A stretch of DNA of 64,000 nt from Mucilaginibacter_A sp050954285 (lineage in GTDB: Bacteria > Bacteroidota > Bacteroidia > Sphingobacteriales > Sphingobacteriaceae): assembly GCA_050954285.1 (NCBI GenBank), contig JBPBPL010000009.1, forward strand, positions 1-64,000, given 5' to 3'. Shown here one piece after another: positions 1-8,482 of the stretch (positions are counted from its first letter, which is position 1; the number at the start of each line of letters is the position of its first letter). The notes beneath the pieces were generated by a model, which was not told where the DNA came from, made no database searches, and saw only the letters and a list, made by a program, of their open reading frames with translations. The translations under genes and the position numbers were made by a program.

Positions 1-2
1 CA

Positions 3-155
3 CACTACTTTTTTGCATTTCATTATCAGCGAAAAAGTAAAGTAGTGCTGTTTGATGAGGCTTACAACGGCGATACACGTTTAAAAGACGCCGCAATGCA
101 ACTGGCCAAAGAAATTGAAGGCCGGCTGGCTGATGCTGAAGACCGCTCAAAATAG
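3..155 (+). CDS. C-terminal end of an unidentified protein (partial)
   Basis: An open frame enters from the left edge and stops at TAG 153-155. It encodes about 50 residues, ending in the sequence LADAEDRSK. The visible part has an aromatic/basic start (HYFFAFHYQRKSK) and then a charged helical stretch with KDAAMQLAKEIEG. I do not recognise the family. It lies about 70 bases upstream of the ribosomal protein pair rplU-rpmA on the same strand, and one copy of the dispersed repeat follows its stop. The start is outside the window. Confidence 0.6.
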   Translation, partial: HYFFAFHYQRKSKVVLFDEAYNGDTRLKDAAMQLAKEIEGRLADAEDRSK

Positions 156-160
156 TAATA

Positions 161-174
161 ATACTGTTTTTATA
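161..174 (-). repeat. dispersed repeat, AC variant, single site
   Basis: ATACTGTTTTTATA reads AAAAACAGTAT on the minus strand. It sits five bases after the stop of the upstream gene and just upstream of the putative rplU promoter. Confidence 0.8.
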
Positions 175-189
175 ACACAAAAATGTTGC

Positions 190-197
190 TATATTTG
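190..197 (+). promoter_or_regulatory. putative Bacteroidota -7 promoter element for rplU-rpmA
   Basis: TATATTTG fits the Bacteroidota -7 consensus TAnnTTTG and lies 27 bases before the rplU start codon. No clear TTG -33 box is visible at the usual distance; a T-run occupies that place. Assignment rests on the -7 match and position only. Confidence 0.4.
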
Positions 198-224
198 CGC
201 CTCATTTAAAAATATTATTTAACA

Positions 225-533
225 ATGTACGCAATAGTAAGTATAGCCGGACAGCAATTTAAAGTTGCTAAAGACCAGAGGCTTTTTGTACACCGTTTGC
301 AAGGAGAAGAAGGCGCTAGTATTGAATTTGACCAGGTATTGTTAGCAGAAAATGAAGGTAATTTTTCTATCGGAAGCGGTTTGGAAAATGCGCGTGTTTC
401 TGCTAAAATCGTGTCTCATTTAAAAGGTGATAAAGTAATCGTTTTCAAAAAGAAACGCCGTAAAGGTTACAAAAAGAAAAACGGTCACCGTCAGCAATTT
501 ACCAAAATTGAGATCACCGGAATCACTTTATAA
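225..533 (+). CDS. rplU: 50S ribosomal protein L21
   Basis: A 102-residue protein of normal L21 length. It starts MYAIVSIAGQQFKVAKDQ, the usual L21 N-terminus, and ends in the basic rRNA-binding part (FKKKRRKGYKKKNGHRQQFTKIEI). L21 binds 23S rRNA in the large ribosomal subunit. It is followed after 50 bases by rpmA on the same strand, the almost universal bacterial rplU-rpmA order, so the two are probably co-transcribed from the -7 element upstream. Identification is secure. Confidence 0.97.
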   Translation: MYAIVSIAGQQFKVAKDQRLFVHRLQGEEGASIEFDQVLLAENEGNFSIGSGLENARVSAKIVSHLKGDKVIVFKKKRRKGYKKKNGHRQQFTKIEITGITL

Positions 534-583
534 TTGATTTTTAAATTCTGAACTGGTTTCAGTTCATCAAAAATTAAAACAAA

Positions 584-991
584 ATGGCACACAAAAAAGG
601 CGCGGGTAGTTCCAGAAACGGTCGCGAATCACATAGTAAACGTTTAGGTATTAAAATATTTGGTGGTCAGCCGGCATTGGCTGGTAACATTATTGTTCGC
701 CAGCGTGGTACTCCGCACAATCCGGATAAAAATGTAGGCATTGGTAAAGACCATACTTTATTTGCTTTAGTTGATGGACACGTAATGTTCAGAAAAAAAG
801 CAGATAACCGTTCTTACGTTTCCATTATTCCATTCGAAACTACTGACGTTGCACAAGCAATTACACCACAACCAGTTGCATTAACTGAAACTGTTGATGC
901 GCATCCATCTTCAATTGTAACACCGGAAGGTAATTTGGTTGATGAAGCAACTGCTGCTAAAGAAGGTGAAGGAGAAGCTGTTTCAGCTTAA
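584..991 (+). CDS. rpmA: 50S ribosomal protein L27 with long acidic C-terminal tail
   Basis: Residues 1 to about 87 are a standard L27 (MAHKKGAGSSRNGRESHSKRLG at the start, then GNIIVRQRGT and the GKDHTLFALVDG core). L27 reaches toward the peptidyl transferase centre and tRNA. The protein is 135 residues, while the family is usually 85-95: residues about 88-135 are an extra Pro/Ala/Glu-rich tail (ending EGEGEAVSA) that looks disordered and acidic. The N-terminus starts directly with the mature-type sequence, so no N-terminal processing is suggested. The stop codon TAA shares its last base with a copy of the dispersed repeat. Confidence 0.96.
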   Translation: MAHKKGAGSSRNGRESHSKRLGIKIFGGQPALAGNIIVRQRGTPHNPDKNVGIGKDHTLFALVDGHVMFRKKADNRSYVSIIPFETTDVAQAITPQPVALTETVDAHPSSIVTPEGNLVDEATAAKEGEGEAVSA

Positions 992-1004
992 TACTTCTTT
1001 TACA
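991..1004 (-). repeat. dispersed repeat, GA variant, abutting rpmA stop
   Basis: ATACTTCTTTTACA begins on the last base of the rpmA stop codon, giving TAATACTTCTTTTA. Confidence 0.85.
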
Positions 1005-1010
1005 TAACTA

Positions 1011-1050
1011 AAAATGCCCTGACTTGTGAAATCGAGTCAGGGCATTTTTA
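1011..1050. terminator. rho-independent terminator after rpmA
   Basis: An 11-bp GC-containing stem (ATGCCCTGACT at 1014-1024 pairing with AGTCAGGGCAT at 1035-1045), flanked by A-run and T-run, so it could work in both directions. It closes the rplU-rpmA unit. Confidence 0.85.
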
Positions 1051-1164
1051 TTATCGCTGAATATTGTTAAATTTTAGTTTAACTCTGTTTATATCTATTC
1101 CGTATAAAAACTTGGCTGTAATTTTTTGGATCTATCCTAATTGCACGTTAAATTTTTATACAAC

Positions 1165-1545
1165 ATGTATTTTCTCATTTATAGTAGCTATGCCCGGATT
1201 GATTTTAATCACGAGGATTTGAAAGCTTTACTAATTCAATGCCGCGAAAAAAATAAACAATTTGGAATAAGCGGGATGCTCCTTTATCTGGAGGGGAAAT
1301 TTATACAGTTTTTAGAAGGAGAAGAAAAAGAAGTCCAGTCTCTTTATACTAAAATTAACCACGATAATCGGCACAAAGGTGTAGTTCTTTTAAAAAAAGG
1401 GATGATGGATAAACGGTTGTTTACAAATTGGTCAATGGCTTTTAATTCTGTAACTCCTGAAGAATTAGCAACCCAAGAAGGTTTTGAAAAACTAAATTCA
1501 CTTTCTGCCTTGCAAGTATTTAAAAAACTATCTGCAGACTTTTAA
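1165..1545 (+). CDS. stand-alone BLUF-domain blue-light sensor
   Basis: From the ATG at 1165 the protein is 126 residues and is almost entirely one BLUF domain (blue light using FAD). The flavin-site residues can be assigned: Tyr6, Asn30, Gln48 in KFIQFLEG, Trp89 and Met91 in NWSMAF; GISGMLLY and NHDNRHKG are also typical. No effector domain is fused, so signalling would be through a partner protein, as in PixD-type short BLUF proteins. The frame is open further upstream to a TTG at 1141, but the methionine at 1165 gives the normal BLUF N-terminus. It stands alone, convergent with the polyprenyl synthase gene. Confidence 0.92.
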   Translation: MYFLIYSSYARIDFNHEDLKALLIQCREKNKQFGISGMLLYLEGKFIQFLEGEEKEVQSLYTKINHDNRHKGVVLLKKGMMDKRLFTNWSMAFNSVTPEELATQEGFEKLNSLSALQVFKKLSADF

Positions 1546-1549
1546 AATA

Positions 1550-2524
1550 TTAATTCTCCCTTATCAACAACATATCTGCAAACTCAAATAGTTGTGATTT
1601 CTGAACCTCTTTTATTGGTAAATCTTTTAAACTTTGTAAAGCATTTTGTGTGTAGTGGTTCATTTCCTGTTCTGCTTTTTCCCTAATTTCCATTTTATCA
1701 AAAAGAGTTCTAACTGCTGATACTTTTTTTACCGTATCAAAATTAGCAAGCTGAAGCCAATAATTCAATTCTGCTGATTGTTCTGCATTTGCAGTTTCCA
1801 AAGCCTTAATCAGCAAATAGGTTTTTTTGTTGGAAATAATATCGCCGCCTACCTGTTTGCCAAACTTTTCCGGATCACCATAAACATCCAAGATATCATC
1901 CTGTAACTGGAACGCAATACCCAAATCTTCACCAAAAGTATAAATCAAATCTGCATCCTGCTGGTTGGCACCGGCAATCAAGGCTCCAATTTTTAATGCT
2001 CCGCCCAAAACCACGGCTGTTTTCAAACGGATCATGTTAATATAGGAACTGATATTTACGGTAGCTTGCGTTTCAAAATTCATATCTAATTGCTGGCCTT
2101 CACAAACGGCAATCGCAGTATCGTTAAAAATTTCAAGCACCGGGCGCAAAACCTTTTCGCTCACTTGCATCATTAGCTTATAACCTTCTACCAGCATGGC
2201 ATCGCCGGAAAGTATGCCTACACTGGAATTCCATTTTTCATGTACGGTCGTTTTTCCTCTGCGCAGCGGTGCCTTATCCATAATATCATCGTGCATCAGG
2301 GTAAAATTATGGAAAACCTCAATCGCAATTGCCGGATTGATGGCCTGATGAATATCGCCGCCAAAAGCATCACAACCCATTAAAAGCAGGGCAGGACGAA
2401 GGCGCTTTCCACCCAAATTCATCATGTATTGCATGGGTTGATAAAGTTCAGCAGGTTCGGCCGGATACTTTTTACCATCAATGGTTTCAACAATAATACT
2501 TTGTAGTTGCTGTATAGAATACAT
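1550..2524 (-). CDS. polyprenyl (farnesyl/geranylgeranyl-type) diphosphate synthase
   Basis: A 324-residue trans-prenyltransferase that condenses IPP with allylic diphosphates. Visible motifs: GGKRLRP at 38-44, the first Asp-rich motif DDIMD at 79-83 with the RRGKTT region behind it, and the second Asp-rich motif DDILD at 209-213 within FQLQDDILDVYGD. A Phe five residues before the first Asp-rich motif suggests a short-chain product, but product length cannot be fixed from sequence alone. It is the last gene of a close minus-strand run, starting 15 bases after the rnr stop. Confidence 0.92.
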   Translation of the reverse strand: MYSIQQLQSIIVETIDGKKYPAEPAELYQPMQYMMNLGGKRLRPALLLMGCDAFGGDIHQAINPAIAIEVFHNFTLMHDDIMDKAPLRRGKTTVHEKWNSSVGILSGDAMLVEGYKLMMQVSEKVLRPVLEIFNDTAIAVCEGQQLDMNFETQATVNISSYINMIRLKTAVVLGGALKIGALIAGANQQDADLIYTFGEDLGIAFQLQDDILDVYGDPEKFGKQVGGDIISNKKTYLLIKALETANAEQSAELNYWLQLANFDTVKKVSAVRTLFDKMEIREKAEQEMNHYTQNALQSLKDLPIKEVQKSQLFEFADMLLIREN

Positions 2525-2539
2525 AAATTTCGATCAGGA

Positions 2540-4681
2540 TTATTGCTGAACTAATGAAAAGTCGATCTGTTTTTTGGTCAGGTCAACACTCTTAACTTTA
2601 ATCTGCACTTCATCGCCTAATTGATAAACTTTCTTTTTCCGCTGACCGATGATGGCGTAATTTTTTTCATCCAGCGTGTAAAAATCATCCGTAATGTCAC
2701 GCAGCCTAATCATGCCTTCACACTTGTTTTCTTCAATCTCAACATACATTCCCCATTCGGTAACGCCGGAAATTATACCGGTAAAAACAGTACCGATCTG
2801 GTTTTGCAAATATTCTGCCTGTTTGTATTTTACCGAAGCCCGTTCGGCATCAGCAGCTTTTTTCTCCATCTGAGAGGAATGCACGCTCAGCTTTTCATAG
2901 TTTTCTGCATCTACAGATTTGCCGCCTTCCAGATAATGTTCCAGTAACCGATGCACCATTACATCCGGATAACGGCGAATGGGCGAAGTAAAATGCGTAT
3001 AAAAATCAAAAGCCAAACCGTAATGGCTTGTTTTTTTAGTAGTATAAACAGCTTTGGCCATAGAACGGATAGCTAATTGTGTCAACACATTCTGTTCTTT
3101 TTTACCTTCCACATCAGCCATTAAATGGTTGAGGGATTTTGCTATTTCCTTATCAGAACTGGTGTTAATTTTATAGCCAAAACGCGAAGCAAACTGCGCG
3201 AAAGAAAGCAGGTTATCTTCTTTTGGAGAATCATGCGAACGATAAACGAACGTGAGTTTGCTTTTTCCTTTGCCTTTTTTACCAATAAATTCTGCCACAC
3301 GGCGGTTGGCCAGCAGCATAAAATCTTCAATCAGTTTATGTGCGTCTTTCCGCTCTTTGGTGTAAACGCCTAACGGTTTTCCAGCCTCATCCAGCTTAAA
3401 TTTAACTTCCGTAGTTTCAAAACTGATGGCTCCGTTTTTAAATTTACGGTCGCGCAGTTTGTACGCCAATTCATTTAGTAGCAAAATTTCTTTTACAAAA
3501 TCGCCTTTTTTGGCTTCAATAATTTCCTGCACATCTTCATACGCGAAACGACGATCAGAATGGATGATCGTTTTGCCAAACCATTCCGTTACAATTTGTG
3601 CATCGTTATCCATTTCAAAAACGGCCGAAAAACACAATTTATCTTCATTTGGTCGGAGGGAACACAAACCGTTGGATAATCTTTCCGGCAGCATTGGGAT
3701 CACTCGATCAACTAAATAAACCGAAGTTCCGCGTTCAAAAGCTTCTTTATCCAAAGGTGTTCCGGGAATAACATAATGCGAAACATCTGCAATGTGCACG
3801 CCAATTTCGTAATTGCCGTTCTCCAGAAACTGAAACGAAATGGCATCATCAAAATCTTTGGCATCAACCGGGTCAATTGTAAATGTGGTTGTTTGACGAA
3901 AATCACGGCGTTTTTTAATTTCTTCTTCCGAGATCTGATCGCTGATTTCTTCTGCTTCGTGTTCAACATCCGCAGGAAACGACAACGGAAAGCCATATTC
4001 TGCCAGAATAGCGTTCATTTCCGTGTTGTTCTCACCTTGTTTACCAAGAATTTGCTTGATTCGGCCAATCGGGTTTTTGGCTTCCGGTGGCCAGTCGGTA
4101 ATTTCTGCAATTGCTTTAATACCGTTTTTAGCACCATTTAATTCAGAAATCGGGATAAAAATATCGCGCAGCATTTTACGGTCATCCGGAATAAAAAAAG
4201 CAAAACGTTCGCTCAATTTTACAATTCCTGAAAACTCCATTTTTGCACGTTGGATGATCTCGATAACTTCACCTTCTTTGTGTTTCCCGCGGGAAGATTT
4301 TCCATAAACATAAATTTTTACACGATCGCCGTGCAAAGCGTTACGCAGCTTACGCGGAGCCACAAAAATATCGTTTTCCGCTTCATCATCTGTAACGATG
4401 AACGCCGAACCGTCTGCCGTTAAATCAACACGGCCTTCTACAAAAGTTTTTAATTCAACCAGTTGAAAATTACCTTTGGATACTTCTTTTAGCACCTGTT
4501 TTTTTACATCTTCCTGTAAAATTTCCAGTATTGTTTCCCTGGATTCCGGATCGGTAATATTTAACTTAGCAGAAACCTGCTTATAATTATAGGTTTGATT
4601 GCCATTTTGTTCGAAAACCTGCAGTACCAATTGCGTTAATACCTGTTTTACCGAATGGCTGGTTTGATTTTTTGATGCCAT
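2540..4681 (-). CDS. rnr: ribonuclease R (RNase II/R family 3'-5' exoribonuclease)
   Basis: A 713-residue RNase R: N-terminal winged-helix/OB cold-shock-like region, RNB catalytic domain beginning around residue 265 and a C-terminal S1 domain around 630-710. The catalytic aspartates are present in TIDPVDAKDFDDA as Asp270, Asp276, Asp278 and Asp279. It degrades structured RNA processively in the cytoplasm. A copy of the dispersed repeat lies inside the gene at 4480-4493, read in frame as VLKEVS near residue 63. The gene sits between the ABC ATPase and the polyprenyl synthase with short gaps, so it is probably part of one operon. Confidence 0.96.
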   Translation of the reverse strand: MASKNQTSHSVKQVLTQLVLQVFEQNGNQTYNYKQVSAKLNITDPESRETILEILQEDVKKQVLKEVSKGNFQLVELKTFVEGRVDLTADGSAFIVTDDEAENDIFVAPRKLRNALHGDRVKIYVYGKSSRGKHKEGEVIEIIQRAKMEFSGIVKLSERFAFFIPDDRKMLRDIFIPISELNGAKNGIKAIAEITDWPPEAKNPIGRIKQILGKQGENNTEMNAILAEYGFPLSFPADVEHEAEEISDQISEEEIKKRRDFRQTTTFTIDPVDAKDFDDAISFQFLENGNYEIGVHIADVSHYVIPGTPLDKEAFERGTSVYLVDRVIPMLPERLSNGLCSLRPNEDKLCFSAVFEMDNDAQIVTEWFGKTIIHSDRRFAYEDVQEIIEAKKGDFVKEILLLNELAYKLRDRKFKNGAISFETTEVKFKLDEAGKPLGVYTKERKDAHKLIEDFMLLANRRVAEFIGKKGKGKSKLTFVYRSHDSPKEDNLLSFAQFASRFGYKINTSSDKEIAKSLNHLMADVEGKKEQNVLTQLAIRSMAKAVYTTKKTSHYGLAFDFYTHFTSPIRRYPDVMVHRLLEHYLEGGKSVDAENYEKLSVHSSQMEKKAADAERASVKYKQAEYLQNQIGTVFTGIISGVTEWGMYVEIEENKCEGMIRLRDITDDFYTLDEKNYAIIGQRKKKVYQLGDEVQIKVKSVDLTKKQIDFSLVQQ

Positions 4682-4740
4682 AAATATGTGTAAAGATACA
4701 AGGATTTAAGCGTATAAAGTGTTTTGAGGAAACGCGATTG

Positions 4741-6471
4741 TTACTGCAGCAAACTACCGCCGGGAATAGAAGCAATCAGACTTTTTGTATAGGCTTCTTT
4801 TGGGTGAAAATAAATATCGTTTGGAACACCGATTTCTATAATTTCGCCTTTATTCATTACCAGCATCCGGTCGGCAATGTGTTTTACAACGGTCAGATCA
4901 TGGGAAATGAACAGGTAAGTCAGGTTAAATTCCCGCTGCAATTCTTTCAGCAGATTTAAAACCTGCGCCTGCACAGAAACATCCAAAGCAGAAACAGATT
5001 CATCACAAATTAAAAATTCGGGCTGCAAAGCCAGCGCGCGTGCAATTACAATGCGTTGCCGCTGTCCGCCCGAAAACTCATGCGGATAACGGTTAAAATG
5101 TTCGGGTAGTAAATTTACGCGATCTAATAATTCCAGTACTTTCTTTTTTCGTTGTATCAAATTTCCGTACAACTGGTGCGCTTCCATTGGTTCTAAAATT
5201 GTATTTCCAACCGTTTGTTTTGGGTTGAGCGAGGAGTAAGGATCCTGAAAAACCAATTGTATTTTTTTGCGCATCCGGCGCATTTCATTTGGAGGAAGTG
5301 TTAAAATATTCTGATTTTTAAAAATGATTTCGCCTGAAGTTGGTTCGATCAAACGGATAATACTTCTACCCAAAGTTGTTTTGCCACAGCCAGATTCGCC
5401 AACCAAACCCAATGTTTCGCCCGGAAAAACCTCGAAACTGATGTTGTTAACGGCTTTTACCATTTCGGATGAACTTTGTAAAAAACCTTTTTTTGCCGGA
5501 AACCAGGTATTCAGGTTTTTAATTTTAAGTAAAGGTTCCTGCTGATACTTCTTTTGCCGGTCTTTTTTTTCATCGTTAGCCAGAGCATAACGTTCCCGGA
5601 TTTCCTGAATAGTGATGCCGGATGACTGGATTGCACCCTGCTGATCGATCTTCAAAAAATCACTAATTACCGGCAATTTTTTTAACTGAATAGTAGGCGA
5701 AGGCCGGCAAGCAAGCAAACCTTTGGTATAAGGATGCTGCGGATTGGCAAAAATCTGTTCAGTTGTAGCCTGCTCCACAATCCGGCCTTTATACATTACC
5801 AGCACTTCATCGGCAATCTCGCGGATCACGCCTAAATCATGTGAAATAAAGATTAAGCTGCTGTTGCGCTCATTTTTGATCCTTAAAAGAAGCTCCAGAA
5901 TCGATTTTTGCACGGTTACATCCAGCGCAGTTGTTGGTTCGTCGGCAATCAAAATCTCCGGGTTGCAGCTCAATGCCATCGCAATCATCACCCGCTGTTT
6001 TTGTCCGCCCGAAATCTGATGTGGATAGCTGTCGAAAATCGCTTCTGGTCGCGGCAACTGCACCTCTATAAATAGCTGAATCGTGCGGATTTTAGCTTCC
6101 TTTTTACCAACTTTCAGATGCAGCCGAATCGCTTCTGCAACCTGATAACCACACGTTAAAACCGGGTTAAGCGACGTCATCGGTTCCTGGAAAATCATCC
6201 CCAGCCGGTTGCCGCGATAAGTGCGCATTTCCGCTTCTGATAGTTTTAGTAAGTCAATGTCATTTAATAAAACTTCACCGCTGATTTGGGTTTTTGCTTC
6301 ATCCAAAAGCCGCATCAAAGCCAGCGAAGTTACGGATTTTCCGGAGCCGGATTCGCCTACAATCCCTAACACTTTTCCGGGCTGCAATTCAAACGATACT
6401 TCTTTTACCGCCTCAAAATAAGTGTTGCCGGTTTGAAATACAACTTTTAAATTGCTGACTTTCAATTGCAT
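4741..6471 (-). CDS. peptide-type ABC transporter, two fused ATPase domains (DppD-DppF/YejF-like)
   Basis: A 576-residue protein with two complete ABC ATPase halves. First half: Walker A GESGSGKS 39-46, signature SGGQKQR near 154-160, Walker B ILIADEPTTALD. Then comes the oligopeptide-type C-terminal segment HPYTKGLLACRPSP. Second half: Walker A GESGCGKT 358-365, SGGQRQR and FLICDESVSALD. This is the DppD-DppF fusion arrangement of oligopeptide/dipeptide importers such as YejF. No permease or binding protein is adjacent, so they must be encoded elsewhere. Its start is three bases after the exonuclease stop. Two repeat words fall inside (5545-5558 and 6396-6409). Confidence 0.94.
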   Translation of the reverse strand: MQLKVSNLKVVFQTGNTYFEAVKEVSFELQPGKVLGIVGESGSGKSVTSLALMRLLDEAKTQISGEVLLNDIDLLKLSEAEMRTYRGNRLGMIFQEPMTSLNPVLTCGYQVAEAIRLHLKVGKKEAKIRTIQLFIEVQLPRPEAIFDSYPHQISGGQKQRVMIAMALSCNPEILIADEPTTALDVTVQKSILELLLRIKNERNSSLIFISHDLGVIREIADEVLVMYKGRIVEQATTEQIFANPQHPYTKGLLACRPSPTIQLKKLPVISDFLKIDQQGAIQSSGITIQEIRERYALANDEKKDRQKKYQQEPLLKIKNLNTWFPAKKGFLQSSSEMVKAVNNISFEVFPGETLGLVGESGCGKTTLGRSIIRLIEPTSGEIIFKNQNILTLPPNEMRRMRKKIQLVFQDPYSSLNPKQTVGNTILEPMEAHQLYGNLIQRKKKVLELLDRVNLLPEHFNRYPHEFSGGQRQRIVIARALALQPEFLICDESVSALDVSVQAQVLNLLKELQREFNLTYLFISHDLTVVKHIADRMLVMNKGEIIEIGVPNDIYFHPKEAYTKSLIASIPGGSLLQ

Positions 6472-6474
6472 GCA

Positions 6475-7182
6475 TCAATCAATATAAGTAATGTTTTCTT
6501 CAGAAATTAAATCTTCATTCCTGAATTTCCGGATCAGCTGTGCGGTGGTAATCACATCTTTCTGGCAATACGTTTTGATGCGTTCCTGATCGTTTTCTTC
6601 CCAGTAAACATAACCAACATGGCTACCGTCAATATCATCTTTTGGTGTTGGGATATTAAATATTGCCGCCAGTAAACTTAGCGAAGTAAAGTTTTTATGA
6701 TCACCAAATTTCCACAGTTCCATAGTATCCAGGTAATTTACTTCCCATGGTTTTTTACCAAAAGTTTGCAATTGCGGCGGAATGTTGATGCCATTAATCA
6801 GCATCCGCCGGCATAAGTACGGGAAATCAAACTCTTTGCCGTTATGTGCGCACAAGATTTGATTGGCCGGCCGTCGGCTCAGCATCAATGCAAAATCTTC
6901 CAGCAAATCTGTTTCTTCGTTGCAGCAATAAGATTTGATCCGTAACGAAACGCTTTCTCCCAAAGTAAAAATACCCGCCGAAATGCACACAATTTTGCCA
7001 AATTCGGCCCAGATTCCGGCACGTTCGTAGAAGTTCTCGGCGGAAATTTCCTTGCGTTGGTAAGCCGTTTTATATTCCCACAAAGCCTGAAAATGCGGCG
7101 GCACATCAGCAAAATTCCGGTATTGCGGCACGGTTTCAATATCGATAATCAATAGGTTTTGTAGGTCAAACTGTTCCAGCAT
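6475..7182 (-). CDS. predicted 3'-5' exonuclease, PolB-proofreading-like (DEDDy)
   Basis: A 235-residue RNase H-fold exonuclease. The four acidic residues fit a DEDDy site: Asp14 and Glu16 in LIIDIET, Asp119 in HNGKEFDFPYL, and Tyr205 with Asp209 in TYCQKDV. The family is annotated as an exonuclease related to the DNA polymerase B proofreading domain; there is no polymerase domain here. Its in vivo substrate is unknown. The start codon is immediately preceded by a copy of the dispersed repeat (7183-7196). It overlaps into a close unit with the ABC ATPase downstream. Confidence 0.88.
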   Translation of the reverse strand: MLEQFDLQNLLIIDIETVPQYRNFADVPPHFQALWEYKTAYQRKEISAENFYERAGIWAEFGKIVCISAGIFTLGESVSLRIKSYCCNEETDLLEDFALMLSRRPANQILCAHNGKEFDFPYLCRRMLINGINIPPQLQTFGKKPWEVNYLDTMELWKFGDHKNFTSLSLLAAIFNIPTPKDDIDGSHVGYVYWEENDQERIKTYCQKDVITTAQLIRKFRNEDLISEENITYID

Positions 7183-7196
7183 ATACTTCTTTTATC
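7183..7196 (-). repeat. dispersed repeat, GA variant, directly before a start codon
   Basis: On the minus strand GATAAAAGAAGTAT runs straight into the ATG of the exonuclease gene, so the word occupies the normal ribosome-binding position. Confidence 0.85.
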
Positions 7197-7215
7197 GATG
7201 TTTTTTCGGGATGCT

Positions 7216-8481
7216 TCAGCGCAAACTTTTGGTAGAATTGAGTAGGTGATAACCAACCAACTCTTCGTACCGGCTGCCAATTCTTTTAAAATAAACCAGA
7301 AACTGATAGTCGTTTTCGGTTTCAAAATGGCTGCCGTCTATCGCAGTCTGGTCGGTTTCATTTTTGTTTTTCAATACGTAATGATAATCATAAACGCCCT
7401 GCTTCAAGTATAAATCAGTATAAAAATTGCCTTTGCTGGCATCGTAGGTCATTTTGCTGCTTTCATCCAAGCAGTAATCGTTAAATTTTCCGGTGATAAA
7501 AACAGCATCGTTCGGGTTCGGCTGGCTATAATTCAAATTAAAGTAAACATGCGCATAATCCGCATCTGTCCGCGGGTCCCGGCCATCATAATTCAGGATA
7601 AAAAACTTACCATCGTTATCGTACTGAAAAGTATAATTTGGTTGATCTAACGGTCTGTCATTCATCAGCATAGCTGTATTGATACTATCACGATAAATCC
7701 TGGCAATATGTTCTCCACCGGATAACAAAGTGCGCAAATCAAACCTTCTGAACTCATTTCCTGCCGCAAAATCATTTGTTTGGAAATCGTTAAATTGCAG
7801 TAATCCACCTTGTACAAACTGCGGATTGGTGTTTACCGAACTTACATCTGAACGACCGTTTTGCATAACTAACGTACGGATTTCGGCATAAGGATTTTGA
7901 ACGGGCAAAGCAGAAACATCAACCGTAAAATTGATTTTCTGATTGGTTGTGCGGTTAACTACCTGGTTGGAAGGAACAATGCCGGCAGCCAAACCTGCCC
8001 GTTGATTAACCACGTAAAACTGCCGTGTTAGAATTGGTTCAGCCGGATTTCCTTCGGGATAAACCTTTAACAAGTAGTTTCCCGAAAGTTTCGGGATGAT
8101 ATTATAATTGGGCAGCGTAAGCTGGTAATGCGTATATTTTTGTTTGGTGTTGAAGGAATAGCGATAATCTAAAATTCGATCTTCGGTAAAACTTTGCAGG
8201 TATTCAGCAGGGGAAAGTCCGGAAGGTTTCCAGTCTGCGTCGCAGTGCTCAATCGTGTACGAATAGCTTTTAGAACCGCCGTTCAAATCGTCAAAACTCA
8301 ATAATAAAACATCATTGGTATGCAAACCAATAATTGGGAAAGAGCCTTCCAGCTGGCTGTTATATAATTGAACGGATTTAATACCCGGCTGATAAACAAT
8401 ATTTTGCGCTTTTACATCTGTAGATTTATACAGGTAAAAGAAGCATATCAACCAAAAGCTTAAACTTATTTTAACACGCAT
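7216..8481 (-). CDS. DUF5103 protein, type IX secretion system plug
   Basis: A 421-residue secreted protein with a signal peptide (hydrophobic LSFWLICFFYLY, then DVKAQ). The N-terminal half has the DUF5103 signature seen as IEHCDADWKPSGLSPAEYL and the FTEDRILDYRYSFNT region. The C-terminal half contains VFITGKFNDYCLDESSKM and YDYHYVLKN. This family is now called the T9SS plug protein, thought to close the outer-membrane SprA channel when idle. It would sit in the periplasm/outer membrane. The gene starts one base before the stop of the unknown membrane gene upstream, implying co-transcription. Confidence 0.88.
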   Translation of the reverse strand: MRVKISLSFWLICFFYLYKSTDVKAQNIVYQPGIKSVQLYNSQLEGSFPIIGLHTNDVLLLSFDDLNGGSKSYSYTIEHCDADWKPSGLSPAEYLQSFTEDRILDYRYSFNTKQKYTHYQLTLPNYNIIPKLSGNYLLKVYPEGNPAEPILTRQFYVVNQRAGLAAGIVPSNQVVNRTTNQKINFTVDVSALPVQNPYAEIRTLVMQNGRSDVSSVNTNPQFVQGGLLQFNDFQTNDFAAGNEFRRFDLRTLLSGGEHIARIYRDSINTAMLMNDRPLDQPNYTFQYDNDGKFFILNYDGRDPRTDADYAHVYFNLNYSQPNPNDAVFITGKFNDYCLDESSKMTYDASKGNFYTDLYLKQGVYDYHYVLKNKNETDQTAIDGSHFETENDYQFLVYFKRIGSRYEELVGYHLLNSTKSLR

Positions 8482-8482
8482 C

